From the NCBI GenBank assembly GCA_020523905.1, contig JAJAPZ010000006.1, positions 18,189 to 82,188 on the forward strand: a stretch of 64,000 nucleotides of DNA, in the 5' to 3' direction. Shown here piece by piece: positions 27,456 to 37,472 of this stretch. The stretch comes from Candidatus Obscuribacterium magneticum (GTDB lineage Bacteria; Elusimicrobiota; Elusimicrobia; F11). The notes below the pieces were generated by a model. It worked only from the letters and a program-made list of their open reading frames with translations. It was not told the origin of the DNA and did no database searches. How positions within the stretch are numbered: position 1 is the first letter of the stretch; each line of letters starts with the position of its first letter. Position numbers and translations under genes: made by a program.

Positions 27456-29786
27456 TTGAGCCACAAACAGAAGAAACCCTTTCCTCCCTCCGCAAAACCG
27501 GACATGCCCCCGGTGCCGGAAAGCCCGTGGGTGTGGGGGATCTGGACGTTGGGCTGCCTCTGGGCCCTATTTGTCTGCTATCACTTCTATCAGATTTCTC
27601 CGTTTCCCCACCTGGTTATTTTGGACCGCCTCTTGCCCGACAACTTTTCCCTCCTTCCGACCCTCAACGCTTCCCTTGATTATCTTTTGGGCTTGGGATT
27701 GGCCGTGGTCATGGTGACCGCGGCCGCCTTTGTGGGGCGGATTCTTCTCTTAAAATTTTTAAAAGACAGCGCTTCATCGCTGGAATTTTTTGTGGTGTCG
27801 ACGGCCTTAGGGATCGGGGTCTTGGCTTATCTAACGCTGGGTCTCGGGGTCGCTCGGCTTCTGTATCCCCCGGCCCTCTTAATCGGACTGATTTTGGTTT
27901 TTATCGGCGCCCTTCTATGGTTTTCGCGGCCGGAGGAAAAAAGTTACTTAAAAGGCGTGTGGAGGGATTTTTCTTCCTGCCTCTTTACGGGGGGCCTGGG
28001 TTCTTTATTGGGATTTCTTTTCCTCTTCATTCTGCTGACCGATTTTGTCATGGCGTTTGTGCCGGAGCTTTTTTACGATGCTCTCGTCTATCACCTGGGG
28101 GCGCCGAATTTTTACCTGAAAGAACACGGGATCGTTCCGCTTGATTTGCTGCCCGCCAAATTCCCCTTTACACTCCAGATGATCAACCTGCTGGGGCTCG
28201 CCCTGAAAGATGAGATGGTGACCAAGCTGAACCATTTCTTTATGATGGTGCTTCTCTCCGGCGGGATGATGGCGCTGGGCTTACGGCTTAAAAAGCCTCT
28301 TCTTGGGTTGGTGGCGGCCCTGGCTTTTTGCTCGACGCCTACGGTGCAGCTCAATGTGTGGACGAGCGGCGTCGATGTGGGGGTGAGTCTGTTCGGATTT
28401 TTGGCGGCCGTCACCTTTTTTGTTTCTCTGGAAACCCCGTCGGTCATAAGCCCCTGGTTTCTTTTGTCGTCTCTCTTCGCCGGCCTGGCCGTCGCTTCAA
28501 AATACACGGTGGTTTATGTGCCTATTGTTTTGGGATTGATGGGCGTCGGACTTTTCGTGGCCAAGCAGCGGTCTTTCAAAGCGACGGCCCTGCGGCTTCT
28601 CGTCTTCTCCGCCCTTGTATTTCTACTGCTTCTGCCGTGGCTCCTAAAAAATTGGTTCGAGACGGGAAATCCCGTCTATCCCTTTCTTTCCAAAATCTTT
28701 GGCGGCCTGACGATGGAGCCGTATCGCTACCAGCATTTGCGCGGGGAGAACACGGGGTTAACACCTCAGAACATCTTTGGATGGGCGCGTCTGTTATGGG
28801 ATCTGTCGATTCAAGAGAGATCCTCCCTTTCGTTTCAGGGGCCGATGGCCCTGGCCTGCGCTCCCTTTCTCATCCTCGGATTTTTAAGGGAGCGCTCCCG
28901 CTGGCTGAAGCTCATCTCTGTGTACTCGCTTCTATTTCTGGTGATCGGTTTATTCATGACCCGTTTGACGCGGTATCTATTGCCGGGGGGGGCCGTCGCG
29001 GCATGTCTACTGGCCTTTGGATTGGAGGCGGTTTTTCGGGATTCTTCCTGGATTCGGAGGTGGGGGGGGCTTTTTATATTTTCCCTTTGTTATCTGTACC
29101 AGATGTCATGGGCCTATATCCTCATCGGGAGTTCCATCCAGCCGCAGAACGTTCTTTTGGGGCGTGAGAGCCGGTTCGATTTTTCCAATCGTTACCACTC
29201 CGGGATGAATCCCAACCCCTCGACCCAAATGTATCAATATATCGAAAAGAACTTTTCCAAAGGCCAGAAGGTGCTTTTGGTGGGGGAGGAAAAAGGCTAT
29301 CCGATCAACGTGAGGCACACCTACTCAGGCGTTTACGACCGCGGGCCGCTCGTCTGGATAGGCGAAACCAGCCGGAACCCTGAAGAAGTGGCGGCGAAAC
29401 TGACGGCCGAAGGATTGACACACCTCATGGTCAATTATCAGGAGGTCCGGCGCTTGGGAGGGTATGGGATTTTTAATTGGACGCCTCAAGCCTTCGGGAT
29501 CTTCTGTGCCTTTTGGGAACGGTATCTTCTGCCGGTTCATATCGAATACGTGGACTTAGGCGGCGGAGCGAAAAATCCGATTGTCCTGTTGGAGATTCTT
29601 TCACAGGGAAGAGGCCCCGAACGCCCCTTTCAGAATATCATGGCTCCCAGTTATGAAGAGTTCGAGTTCCCGCGGCAAGGGATTTCAAGTGACAAAGACC
29701 GGCTGCGCTTTTACGAAGAGCGCTTGAAAGAATGGCCCGATGTCGTTACCTTCCAAAATCGGGTGCGAGAATTAAGAGCCAATTGA
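27456..29786 (+). CDS. Large polytopic membrane protein, GT39/PMT-like glycosyltransferase
   Basis: This 776-residue protein has about 12 TM helices followed by a soluble C-terminal domain of about 190 residues. The first large extracytoplasmic loop carries VPELFYDALVYHLGAPNFYL, with the Asp and YHL pattern of PMT-like GT-C enzymes. The later ASKYTVVYVPIVLGL and TRYLLPGG regions are also typical. It would transfer a sugar from a polyprenyl phosphate, probably made by the preceding GT2 protein, to an unknown envelope acceptor. Start TTG 27456 follows AGGA with correct spacing. It ends the long + strand run that began at ptsN. Confidence 0.78.
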   Translation: MSHKQKKPFPPSAKPDMPPVPESPWVWGIWTLGCLWALFVCYHFYQISPFPHLVILDRLLPDNFSLLPTLNASLDYLLGLGLAVVMVTAAAFVGRILLLKFLKDSASSLEFFVVSTALGIGVLAYLTLGLGVARLLYPPALLIGLILVFIGALLWFSRPEEKSYLKGVWRDFSSCLFTGGLGSLLGFLFLFILLTDFVMAFVPELFYDALVYHLGAPNFYLKEHGIVPLDLLPAKFPFTLQMINLLGLALKDEMVTKLNHFFMMVLLSGGMMALGLRLKKPLLGLVAALAFCSTPTVQLNVWTSGVDVGVSLFGFLAAVTFFVSLETPSVISPWFLLSSLFAGLAVASKYTVVYVPIVLGLMGVGLFVAKQRSFKATALRLLVFSALVFLLLLPWLLKNWFETGNPVYPFLSKIFGGLTMEPYRYQHLRGENTGLTPQNIFGWARLLWDLSIQERSSLSFQGPMALACAPFLILGFLRERSRWLKLISVYSLLFLVIGLFMTRLTRYLLPGGAVAACLLAFGLEAVFRDSSWIRRWGGLFIFSLCYLYQMSWAYILIGSSIQPQNVLLGRESRFDFSNRYHSGMNPNPSTQMYQYIEKNFSKGQKVLLVGEEKGYPINVRHTYSGVYDRGPLVWIGETSRNPEEVAAKLTAEGLTHLMVNYQEVRRLGGYGIFNWTPQAFGIFCAFWERYLLPVHIEYVDLGGGAKNPIVLLEILSQGRGPERPFQNIMAPSYEEFEFPRQGISSDKDRLRFYEERLKEWPDVVTFQNRVRELRAN

Positions 29787-29840
29787 AGTCCTTGAAGGAT
29801 TTTTACGAGTGCCCCCAAAAGTGGCAATCACCCCCCTAGC

Positions 29841-29869
29841 TTGACAACAATAACGGCCCCTGATATACT
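29841..29869 (+). promoter_or_regulatory. Sigma70-type promoter of the hrcA-dnaJ operon
   Basis: TTGACA (29841-29846) and TATACT (29864-29869) are separated by exactly 17 bases. The -35 box is perfect and the -10 box is 5/6. The CIRCE operator begins 2 bases downstream of the -10. Confidence 0.85.
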
Positions 29870-29870
29870 C

Positions 29871-29897
29871 CTGGCACTCATATAATTTGAGTGCTAG
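29871..29897. promoter_or_regulatory. CIRCE element (HrcA operator)
   Basis: The inverted repeat is CTGGCACTC (29871-29879), nine bases (29880-29888) and GAGTGCTAG (29889-29897). It matches the CIRCE consensus TTAGCACTC-N9-GAGTGCTAA at 15 of 18 arm positions with the exact spacer length. It covers the expected transcription start, so HrcA bound here should block the promoter of its own operon. Confidence 0.93.
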
Positions 29898-29924
29898 TTC
29901 TAACCAAGGAATGGTTGCAACCTC

Positions 29925-31016
29925 ATGCGCATACTCCCGGAAGAAGAACATCACGAACGGAAAGAAAAGATCCTGCAGGCCGTTGTCCATCTCTATATTA
30001 AGACGGGCACGCCTGTCGGGTCCTCCACGATTGTCGAAAAATACGACTTGAATTTGTCGCCCGCCAGCATTCGGAATGTCCTGGCGGAACTGGAGCGGGA
30101 CGACTTTTTGACCCACCCCCACACCTCGGCGGGGCGGATGCCCACAGACAAGGGGTATCGGTTCTACGTCAATTCCATCGCCAACCTGCAGAATTTGGCG
30201 GTCGAGGAGGAACGGCACATCCAGGACGAGTACAATCGACGCATGCGCGAGATCGAGGATTTTATGCTCTCCACCACACGCGTCCTCTCTGAACTCTCTC
30301 GTTGCACGGGCTTTGCTCTCACCTCCACCATGGAAACGGAAAAGATCCGGCGGATTGAGCTCATCCCTGTCAGCCAAACCCAGATTTTATGCGTGTTGGT
30401 CTCGGAGTCGGGTCTGGTGCGCAATCACATGATCATGGTGAGCCGTGTTCCCGACGAGGAGGCGTTGCGCCTGGCCAACCGTTTCTTAAACGAGCGGCTG
30501 TCGGGCTTAAGCTTTCCCGAAGCGCAGTCGCGCCTTGTCTCTGAAAACGAGCGGTTCAATGCCCAGCATCTGGTCAACCGCGAATTCCTCGAACTTCTTG
30601 CACAGCACCTCTTTGACCGGGCTACCAAGACGGATCTTTATGTGGACGGCACCAGCAACATCTTGAAGTTCCCTGAGTTTCATGACTATCACATCATGCG
30701 GAACTTTGCAGAGCTGGTGGATGAACGGGAAGCTCTGGGGAAACTGTTGACGCGGGAGCTCAGCCAGCCGGGGATCCAGGTCAAAATCGGGGCGGAAGCC
30801 TCGCCGGAACTCAAGGATTTCAGCGTTGTGTCTTCGGGCTACACCATCCACGGCCGGCCGGTGGGCATCCTCGGGATTTTGGGCCCCAAGCGGATGGAAT
30901 ACGGCCGCATGATGGCCATCGTCAATGCGGTGGCGAGTTTGGTGAACAAGTATATCGAAAAGAACGCTCTCCCCCTTTTGGAGGAATCTTCCACGTATGA
31001 ACAACGGCGTGACTGA
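29925..31016 (+). CDS. hrcA: Heat-inducible transcription repressor HrcA
   Basis: This 363-residue protein has an N-terminal winged-helix domain (AVVHLYIKTGTPVGSSTIVEKYDLNLSPASIRNVLAELERDDFL), the conserved HTSAGRMPTDKGYRFYV, and a C-terminal GAF-like domain (SVVSSGYTIHGRPVGILGILGPKRMEYGRMM). It represses the chaperone operon by binding CIRCE upstream. ATG 29925 is the only ATG near the start in this frame. The nearest AGGA is 14 bases away, so translation may be weak. Its 3' end overlaps grpE by 20 bases. Confidence 0.96.
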   Translation: MRILPEEEHHERKEKILQAVVHLYIKTGTPVGSSTIVEKYDLNLSPASIRNVLAELERDDFLTHPHTSAGRMPTDKGYRFYVNSIANLQNLAVEEERHIQDEYNRRMREIEDFMLSTTRVLSELSRCTGFALTSTMETEKIRRIELIPVSQTQILCVLVSESGLVRNHMIMVSRVPDEEALRLANRFLNERLSGLSFPEAQSRLVSENERFNAQHLVNREFLELLAQHLFDRATKTDLYVDGTSNILKFPEFHDYHIMRNFAELVDEREALGKLLTRELSQPGIQVKIGAEASPELKDFSVVSSGYTIHGRPVGILGILGPKRMEYGRMMAIVNAVASLVNKYIEKNALPLLEESSTYEQRRD

Positions 31017-31542
31017 ACGTCCCGAACTCGAACAGAAGCTCTCGGAGCTCGAGATTTTGCGGCAGTCTCTCGACGAGGCGAAGTTAAAAGAGAAGCAGAT
31101 GTATGACCAGCTCCTGCGGTTGGGGGCCGAGTTCGAAAATTTCCGGAAACGGAGCGAGGCTCGGATCGCAGACGCCCGGAATGCCGGCCGCGAAGATGTT
31201 TTGATTCAGGTGGTTGGTCTCTTCGATGCCCTGCTTCACGCCGAGGCGTCGTGCGAAAAAGCCAAAGAGGTGGGGCCATTAAAGAAGGGTTTGCATCTTC
31301 TGCGGCAGCAGTTTGAAAAGTTTTTAAAGGATCAGGGAGTGGTTCCGATCGACACGAAGGGGGAAAAAATGAACCCCCATGTCCACGAAGCGGTGGCGCA
31401 GGTGGTCAATGGCGAAGTCGAGGAGGGAACCATTCTGGAAGAAGTCCAGCGCGGATATAAGATTTTCGATCGTGTTTTGCGCCCGTCCCGGGTGAGTGTG
31501 GCCACCAAACCCCCGGACGGGGCGTCAAAACAGACGTCATAG
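30997..31542 (+). CDS. grpE: Nucleotide exchange factor GrpE
   Basis: This 181-residue protein has an N-terminal coiled coil (about residues 10-70, ending [19 protein letters not shown]). The C-terminal beta domain carries the GrpE signature ([29 protein letters not shown]...[17 protein letters not shown]). It promotes ADP release from DnaK, which is encoded 11 bases downstream. The start overlaps hrcA, so it is probably translationally coupled to the repressor gene. Confidence 0.96.
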   Translation: MNNGVTERPELEQKLSELEILRQSLDEAKLKEKQMYDQLLRLGAEFENFRKRSEARIADARNAGREDVLIQVVGLFDALLHAEASCEKAKEVGPLKKGLHLLRQQFEKFLKDQGVVPIDTKGEKMNPHVHEAVAQVVNGEVEEGTILEEVQRGYKIFDRVLRPSRVSVATKPPDGASKQTS

Positions 31543-31553
31543 GAGGAACGACC

Positions 31554-33449
31554 ATGTCCAAAATTATCGGTATTGATCTCGGCACATCCAATTCAGCGGC
31601 GGCTGTCATGGAAGGCGGAAAAGCCACCATCATTCCCTCCGCCGAAGGAACGACCCTGGGCGGGAAAGCCTTTCCGTCTTATGTCGCTTTCACCAAAGGC
31701 GGGGATTCGCAGCTGTTGGTCGGAGAGCCCGCCCGCCGGCAGGCCGTCTCCAATCCCGACGGCACGGTCACCGCGTTCAAGCGGAAGATGGGGACGGACT
31801 TCAAGTACAAAATCGTCGGGAAGGAGTTCACACCCCAGCAATTGTCAGCTTTCGTCCTGCAAAAGGTGAAAAGGGACGCCGAGTCCTATCTGGGATCAAA
31901 AGTGGAAAAGGCGGTCATCACCGTGCCGGCTTATTTTAACGATAACCAAAGGCAGGCGACCAAAGATGCCGGGACCATTGCCGGTCTAGAAGTCGTCCGG
32001 ATCATCAACGAGCCCACAGCCGCGTGCCTGGCCTATGGGATCGATAAAAAAGGAAAAGATGAGAAGATCATGGTTTTTGACTTGGGCGGCGGCACGCTTG
32101 ACGTCACGATCATGGATTTCGGGGGCGGCGTTTTCCAGGTGATCTCCACCTCGGGAGACACCCAACTCGGCGGGACCGACATGGACAAGATCCTCATCGA
32201 TTACATTGCTGAGGAATTCAAGCGGGAGTCCAGCGTTGACGTGCGGAACGATTCCATGGCGGTTCAGCGTCTTCGGGATGGAGCCGAAAAGGCGAAGATC
32301 GAACTTTCCACAACGCTGGAGACAGACATCAATCTGCCTTTTATCACGGCGGATGCCTCCGGACCCAAGCACCTCACGATGAAGCTCTCGCGGGCGAAGC
32401 TCGAACAGCTCATTAAACCCATCGTCGATCGCTGCCGGGGCCCCATTCAACAGGCCTTATCGGACGCCAAGTTGGAACCCAGCCAGGTGACAAAGATCAT
32501 TCTTGTGGGAGGCCCCACCCGAATGCCCGTCATCCATAAATTTGTGGAGGACACCGTGGCCCGGAAGGTCGAGCGAGGGATCGATCCCATGGAATGCGTT
32601 GCCATGGGGGCCGCCATTCAAGGGGCTGTCCTCACCGGCGAAGTGAAAGACGTCCTTTTGTTGGATGTGACGCCCCTCTCTCTCGGAATTGAAACGCTGG
32701 GGGGAATCTGCACGAAGCTCATCGAACGGAACACCACCATTCCGGTGAGAAAATCCCAGATTTTCTCCACCGCCTCTGACAACCAGCCGGCCGTGACCAT
32801 CCATATTCTGCAGGGAGAAAGACCCCTCGCCAAAGACAACGTGTCGTTGGGGAACTTCGATCTCATCGGCATTCCTCCGGCTCCCCGGGGTATTCCTCAA
32901 ATAGAGGTCTCCTTTGACATCGACGCGAACGGCATCCTGAACGTGAGCGCCAAAGACCTCGCGACGGGAAAATCCCAGAACATCACTGTGACGGCGTCCA
33001 CGAAGATGAAAAAAGACGACGTCGACAAAGCCGTCAGGGAAGCCGAGAATTATGCCGAAGAAGATCGGAAAACCCGGGAGCGGATCGAAGCCCGCAACGA
33101 AGCCGACAGCCTCGTTTATAGTGTTGAGAACATGTTGAAAGAATCCGGCGATAAAGTGGCCAAGGACGATAAGGAGAATATCGAGAAAGCCGCCGCCGCG
33201 GTCAAAGAGGCCATCAAAAGTGACGACTTGGAAAAGATCAAGTCTACGAAAGACGAGCTCCTCAAAGCCTCCCACAAACTGGCGGAGCAGATGTACCGGG
33301 CTGCCGCCGAGAAGCAGGCGAAAGAAAAAGCCGGATCCTCTGGACCGGGCCCGGACGCCGGTCAGGGAGGCGGCGGCAACGGAAAAGACACGGGTCCCGG
33401 CGGCGACAAGGTGGTGGATGCGGAAATTGTGGATGAGGACAAAAAATAA
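31554..33449 (+). CDS. dnaK: Chaperone DnaK (Hsp70)
   Basis: This 631-residue protein has the ATPase signatures [22 protein letters not shown] and [12 protein letters not shown], then a substrate-binding domain ([16 protein letters not shown]) and a Gly-rich C-terminal tail ending [13 protein letters not shown] strong AGGAGG precedes ATG 31554. The N-terminal stretch reads [17 protein letters not shown] where many bacterial DnaKs have AEG-x-RTTPS-x-V-x-F. From memory this variant resembles some archaeal and deep-branching homologues. It works with the DnaJ and GrpE encoded on either side. Confidence 0.97.
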   Translation: MSKIIGIDLGTSNSAAAVMEGGKATIIPSAEGTTLGGKAFPSYVAFTKGGDSQLLVGEPARRQAVSNPDGTVTAFKRKMGTDFKYKIVGKEFTPQQLSAFVLQKVKRDAESYLGSKVEKAVITVPAYFNDNQRQATKDAGTIAGLEVVRIINEPTAACLAYGIDKKGKDEKIMVFDLGGGTLDVTIMDFGGGVFQVISTSGDTQLGGTDMDKILIDYIAEEFKRESSVDVRNDSMAVQRLRDGAEKAKIELSTTLETDINLPFITADASGPKHLTMKLSRAKLEQLIKPIVDRCRGPIQQALSDAKLEPSQVTKIILVGGPTRMPVIHKFVEDTVARKVERGIDPMECVAMGAAIQGAVLTGEVKDVLLLDVTPLSLGIETLGGICTKLIERNTTIPVRKSQIFSTASDNQPAVTIHILQGERPLAKDNVSLGNFDLIGIPPAPRGIPQIEVSFDIDANGILNVSAKDLATGKSQNITVTASTKMKKDDVDKAVREAENYAEEDRKTRERIEARNEADSLVYSVENMLKESGDKVAKDDKENIEKAAAAVKEAIKSDDLEKIKSTKDELLKASHKLAEQMYRAAAEKQAKEKAGSSGPGPDAGQGGGGNGKDTGPGGDKVVDAEIVDEDKK

Positions 33450-33458
33450 GAGCCTTTC

Positions 33459-34592
33459 ATGGCCAAACGCGATTACTACGAGGTCCTCGGCGTCCTGCGG
33501 AATGCCAGTCTCGACCAGCTCAAATCCGCCTACCGGAATCTGGCGTTAAAATTCCATCCCGATAAAAATCAGGGCAATAAAGAAGCCGAGGAAAAATTCA
33601 AAGAGGTCAACGAGGCCTTTTCCGTCCTGAGCGACCCGGAAAAACGGAAGGCCTATGATGAATACGGCCACGCCGGCGTGTCCGGTTTCGCCGGAGCCGG
33701 TGCCGGAGGATACGGCGGTTTCGAAGGCTTCGGTGGGGGGTTTGATTTCAGCCATCTCGGCGATGTCTTCGAAGATATTTTTGGATCGGCTTTTGGCGGG
33801 GGACGCGGCCGCCGGGCGGGCGCCCGGCCCGGACGTGATTTGCGGGTTGACCACGAGATTTCACTGAAAGAAGTCCTGACCGGGGCCGACATTTCCTTGG
33901 ACGTTCCCAACCTGGTCACCTGCGAGGTGTGCCAGGGGTCCGGCGGAGCGCAAGGATCCAGTTTGAAGAAATGTCCCGATTGCCGCGGGACGGGGCAGCT
34001 TCGCATCTCCCACGGGTTCTTTACCATGGCTCAGACCTGCGGCCGTTGCCGCGGGGAGGGCCAGGTCATCGACCGGCCCTGCACTGAATGCCGGGGGATG
34101 GGCCGCGTTCAACGAAATCGCCATGTGCGAGTCCGGATTCCTCCGGGTGTTGAGAATGGAACGACCCTTCGCGTCGCGGGCGCCGGCGAGGCGGGGGAGC
34201 GGGGCGCCTCCACGGGCGACTTGTACGTGGTCGTGCGGGTAGGGGGGGAGAAGGGATTCGAACGGGACGGCGCGAATCTTCTGACCAATGTCACCCTTAC
34301 ATTTCCCCTCGCGGCCATAGGGGGCGAGATCGATGTGCCTTCACTCGAAGGGTCGGTCCGCCTGAAGATTCCCGCTGGAACGCAACCGGGCGTGCATTTT
34401 CGTGTGGCCGGCCACGGTTTGCCTCACCTGAAGTCCCGGCATCGGGGCGACCTTTTCGTCCGGGTGCAGGTTGAAATCCCCAAGAAGCTCAGCCGCGAGG
34501 AGCGGAAAGTCATACAGGATCTGGCGGCCAAATGGGGCGAACACCGCATCAACAAGGACGACGGGGTCTTCAAAAAGGTGTTCGGTAGCTAA
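33459..34592 (+). CDS. dnaJ: Chaperone DnaJ (Hsp40)
   Basis: This 377-residue protein has a J domain (residues 1-70) with the HPD motif (KFHPDKNQG) and a Gly/Phe-rich linker ([18 protein letters not shown]). Four C-x-x-C-x-G-x-G zinc motifs follow ([32 protein letters not shown]), then the C-terminal substrate domain. It stimulates DnaK ATPase and delivers clients. It begins 9 bases after dnaK and is complete. Confidence 0.97.
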   Translation: MAKRDYYEVLGVLRNASLDQLKSAYRNLALKFHPDKNQGNKEAEEKFKEVNEAFSVLSDPEKRKAYDEYGHAGVSGFAGAGAGGYGGFEGFGGGFDFSHLGDVFEDIFGSAFGGGRGRRAGARPGRDLRVDHEISLKEVLTGADISLDVPNLVTCEVCQGSGGAQGSSLKKCPDCRGTGQLRISHGFFTMAQTCGRCRGEGQVIDRPCTECRGMGRVQRNRHVRVRIPPGVENGTTLRVAGAGEAGERGASTGDLYVVVRVGGEKGFERDGANLLTNVTLTFPLAAIGGEIDVPSLEGSVRLKIPAGTQPGVHFRVAGHGLPHLKSRHRGDLFVRVQVEIPKKLSREERKVIQDLAAKWGEHRINKDDGVFKKVFGS

Positions 34593-34604
34593 CCCCTCCT
34601 GACG

Positions 34605-35345
34605 ATGTCTCAATTTTTGGTCCAACCTAGGGATGTGGTCGACCAACGCTTTACCCTCCATGGATCGGAAGCCCGCCATGCCCTTCTTGTGCTTCGCATG
34701 AAACCCTCCGATGAGATTCTTCTCTTTGATGGGAACCGCCGGCGGTACCGGGGGCGGATTCAAACCGTCATGCCGGAGGGACCTCAACTTTCAGGAGAGA
34801 TCACGGACGTCCTTCCCCCCGTGTCAAAGACCGTCAGCCTCCATTTGTATCAAGGCCTGCCGCGGGGCGCGAAATTCGATTATGTCATTGAAAAAGCCAC
34901 CGAACTGGGGGTGGACGTCCTCCTCCCTTTTTTGAGCCAGAAAAATCTCATCAAGCTGACCTCCGCTCAAGCCCTGGCCAAACTGCCTCGATGGAGAAAT
35001 TTGATGAAATCCGCCGCCAAGCAGTGTGAGCGCGGCGACCTGCCGGTCATCGAAACCGCCCGTCCCTTGGGTGACCTTGGAGCACGACTAGAAATGGGCC
35101 GGACCCTTGTTCTATCGCCGGCGGCGGAGCAAGTTTCCCTGAAACGTTTGTTTTCGAAGGAGAAAATAACCGCCTCCACGATCAACATTGTGGTCGGGCC
35201 GGAATCCGGGTTTGGGGATGAGGAAGTGCGCTGGCTGAAAGAGCGCGGCGGTCAATTTGTCTCTTTGGGCTCGCGGGTGCTGCGGTCGGAGACAGCGGGC
35301 CTCGCGGCATTGGCCATCCTCAATTACGAGCTTAATTTATTTTAG
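34605..35345 (+). CDS. rsmE: 16S rRNA (uracil1498-N3)-methyltransferase RsmE
   Basis: This 246-residue SPOUT methyltransferase has an N-terminal PUA-like part (FTLHGSEARHALLVLRMKPSDEILLFDG) and a knotted C-terminal domain with the SAM-binding GPESGFGDEE and LGSRVLRSETAGLAAL. It modifies the ribosomal decoding region. It lies 12 bases after dnaJ, a frequent arrangement, and is probably the last gene of the heat-shock operon. Confidence 0.95.
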   Translation: MSQFLVQPRDVVDQRFTLHGSEARHALLVLRMKPSDEILLFDGNRRRYRGRIQTVMPEGPQLSGEITDVLPPVSKTVSLHLYQGLPRGAKFDYVIEKATELGVDVLLPFLSQKNLIKLTSAQALAKLPRWRNLMKSAAKQCERGDLPVIETARPLGDLGARLEMGRTLVLSPAAEQVSLKRLFSKEKITASTINIVVGPESGFGDEEVRWLKERGGQFVSLGSRVLRSETAGLAALAILNYELNLF

Positions 35346-35384
35346 CCCCATTTCTTGTAATTACTCAGGTTCCCAAGGGAGACT

Positions 35385-35491
35385 TGTCATTGCGAAGGAG
35401 CGTAGCGACTGAAGCAATCTGTCTTTGCCAAAGATGATGGACGGTAACTTTCTTCTGAACGACAGATTGCTTCGCTACGCTCGCAATGACA
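35385..35491. repeat. Facing pair of GCAATCTGTC-type palindromic repeats
   Basis: The left unit 35385-35423 (TGTCATTGCGAAGGAGCG... ending GCAATCTGTC) and the right unit 35461-35491 (inverted, ending TCGCAATGACA) are largely complementary and could fold into a long hairpin. The pair occupies the gap between rsmE and mtaB and could end transcription from the rsmE side. It is a different family from the CGTCATTCCGGC repeats. Confidence 0.85.
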
Positions 35492-35570
35492 GATGACCAT
35501 TTTTTACGATTTGTTTACAAAATCTTAAAGCGAACTTAATCCGATGGAAGGTACATGAAAAGGTGATGGA

Positions 35571-36791
35571 ATGAAGTTGTGGTCTTTTACATTCGGCTGT
35601 AAGGTCAACCAGTACGAAACAGAGTGGCTGAGACAGAGCCTTCGGGCTCAGGGCAGTGAGTTGACCGACCGCCCCGAAGAGGCGGACCTCTGCTTGATCA
35701 ATTCGTGTTCCGTGACGGCTTTTGCCGATAAGGAATGCCGGCAGATGATCCGCAAGGTGTTGAGGGTCAATCCCCAAGCGCGTTTGGTCGTGACGGGGTG
35801 TTATGCCACGCGGGTCCCTCAGGAGGTGAGGGGGATCAATGATCGGGTCGAAGTTTATTCGAACCGTGAAAAGGAGGGTTTGCCCACCTGCTTGGGGTTC
35901 GAGCTTGCTGAAAAACCGCTTGGGATACAGCAGTTTTCGGGGCGAGCGCGGGCTTTTTTGAAAGTCCAGGATGGCTGTCGGGCGCCGTGCAACTACTGCA
36001 TCATTCCGGTGGTCCGCCCGTTCATGTGGAGTAAGCCCGTCGATCGGGTGATCGGCGAAGTCGAGGCCCTCGTGGGGAATGGCTATCAGGAGATTGTCCT
36101 CACCGGGATTCGCCTGGGTCTTTACCGAGGCGAACGAAATAGGGGGGGAACCGTCGACCTTTTGGGTCTGTTGAAACTCTTGGCGGCCATTCCCCTGACG
36201 TTTCGGATACGGCTGTCCTCCCTGGAAGTGACCGAGGTGTCGGATGCGTTGGTCGCTTTTGTGAAGGAAACACCGAAGATCTGTCGTCACTTCCATATCC
36301 CTCTCCAATCGGGTGACGATGGGGTGTTGAAAGACATGGCCCGTTGGTACGACACAACCCTTTACCGGGAGCGAGTTGACAAAATCCGGGCGTTTCTGCC
36401 GGACTGCGGATTGACGACGGATGTCATGGCGGGGTATCCAACGGAGACGGATGATGGCTTCGAGCGCTCGTTTCAGTTTGTGGCGGAGATGGGCTTTTCC
36501 GGGCTCCATGTATTTCGTTTTTCCGCTAGGGGAGGAACGCCGTCGGCCGCCTTAAAACCCCTCTCGCCGCGGGTGGTTGAACAACGGGCGAAAGCCTTTG
36601 CTGAGCTCGATAAGAAATTTCGGGAGCGTTTTTATCAGGTGTTTAAAGGGACTCGGCGGGAGGTTTTGCCGGAACCCTCCGGTGAGGGATGGACGGACAA
36701 CTACATTCGAGTCCAGCTTCCTCCGGGACGGCTGGCCGCGGGTCTTTCACAAGAGCGGGTCTTTCATCAAGGGGTCGAGAATAAACTATAA
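35571..36791 (+). CDS. mtaB: tRNA t6A37 methylthiotransferase MtaB-like
   Basis: This 406-residue radical SAM methylthiotransferase has N-terminal cluster cysteines at 10, 46 and 77 (FGCKVNQ, NSCSVT, TGCYA). The radical SAM motif is C136-x3-C140-x2-C143 (GCRAPCNYC). HIPLQSGDDGVLKDMAR and a C-terminal TRAM-like region follow. The FGCKVNQYE start is typical of MtaB rather than MiaB or RimO. It adds methylthio to t6A at tRNA position 37. The stop overlaps the HIT gene start (TAATG). Confidence 0.92.
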   Translation: MKLWSFTFGCKVNQYETEWLRQSLRAQGSELTDRPEEADLCLINSCSVTAFADKECRQMIRKVLRVNPQARLVVTGCYATRVPQEVRGINDRVEVYSNREKEGLPTCLGFELAEKPLGIQQFSGRARAFLKVQDGCRAPCNYCIIPVVRPFMWSKPVDRVIGEVEALVGNGYQEIVLTGIRLGLYRGERNRGGTVDLLGLLKLLAAIPLTFRIRLSSLEVTEVSDALVAFVKETPKICRHFHIPLQSGDDGVLKDMARWYDTTLYRERVDKIRAFLPDCGLTTDVMAGYPTETDDGFERSFQFVAEMGFSGLHVFRFSARGGTPSAALKPLSPRVVEQRAKAFAELDKKFRERFYQVFKGTRREVLPEPSGEGWTDNYIRVQLPPGRLAAGLSQERVFHQGVENKL

Positions 36792-37147
36792 TGGGGAGCC
36801 CCATGGATGACTGCATATTTTGTAAGATCGCCGCCGGTCAAATTAAATCGACGATAGTCTACCAAAGCGAGACCGTTGTGGCGTTTCGGGATGTCAATCC
36901 CCAAGCCCCTGTCCACGTTCTCGTTATTCCCCGAAAACACATTGAGAAAGTCGTGCGCCTTGAGGAAAAGGATGTTCCTTTGCTGGGGGAACTTTTTAAG
37001 GCGATCAAAAGCGTGGCCGAGTCCGAAAAAATAACGGAGAAGGGTTTTCGCGTGGTCGTCAATAATGGGCGCGAAGCCGGGCAAACCGTGGACCACGTGC
37101 ATTTTCATGTCCTTGGCGGACGCCCGATGGAGTGGCCGCCCGGCTGA
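36791..37147 (+). CDS. HIT-family nucleotide hydrolase (HinT-like)
   Basis: This 118-residue protein has a zinc-type CIFC near the N-terminus and the histidine triad HVHFHVLGG near the C-terminus, preceded by RVVVNNGREAGQTVDH. The family hydrolyses nucleoside phosphoramidates. Either ATG 36791, overlapping the mtaB stop, or ATG 36803 (MDDCIFCK) after GGGAG could be the start. The rpsU gene follows after 43 bases. Confidence 0.93.
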   Translation: MGSPMDDCIFCKIAAGQIKSTIVYQSETVVAFRDVNPQAPVHVLVIPRKHIEKVVRLEEKDVPLLGELFKAIKSVAESEKITEKGFRVVVNNGREAGQTVDHVHFHVLGGRPMEWPPG

Positions 37148-37190
37148 GACATTTTACGTATAAGTTATAAATAGAAGGTGGTGTTCGCGT

Positions 37191-37391
37191 TTGGTATTGG
37201 TCAAACTCAAAGAAAACGAATCCATTGAAGAGGCTCTGCGGCGGTTCAAGCGGGAGTGCGAGAGAAGCGGCATCCTGCAGGAGATCAAGCGGCGGGAGTT
37301 CTATGAATCCCCCTCGGTCCGGCGCAAGCGGAAAATGGCGGAATCCCGGCGGAAGTTGAAGCGCCGCATGAGCCGCCAGAGACGGCATTAA
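37191..37391 (+). CDS. rpsU: Ribosomal protein bS21
   Basis: This 66-residue basic protein has the S21 signature [32 protein letters not shown] and an Arg/Lys-rich tail. It starts at TTG 37191, with AAGGTGG about 10 bases upstream. It begins the rpsU-dnaG-rpoD macromolecular-synthesis arrangement. Confidence 0.95.
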   Translation: MVLVKLKENESIEEALRRFKRECERSGILQEIKRREFYESPSVRRKRKMAESRRKLKRRMSRQRRH

Positions 37392-37472
37392 GATTCATCC
37401 CACACACGTCCCCGATCAACTTCGAAGTCGAGAAAAATGCTTTGAATGATTCCTCCCTCTCAAGGGTGACTC

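Noticed and set aside
35475..36509. 344-codon minus-strand frame opposite mtaB
   Set aside because: The mtaB frame has all six cluster cysteines and family motifs. The antisense frame has none and begins inside the gene.
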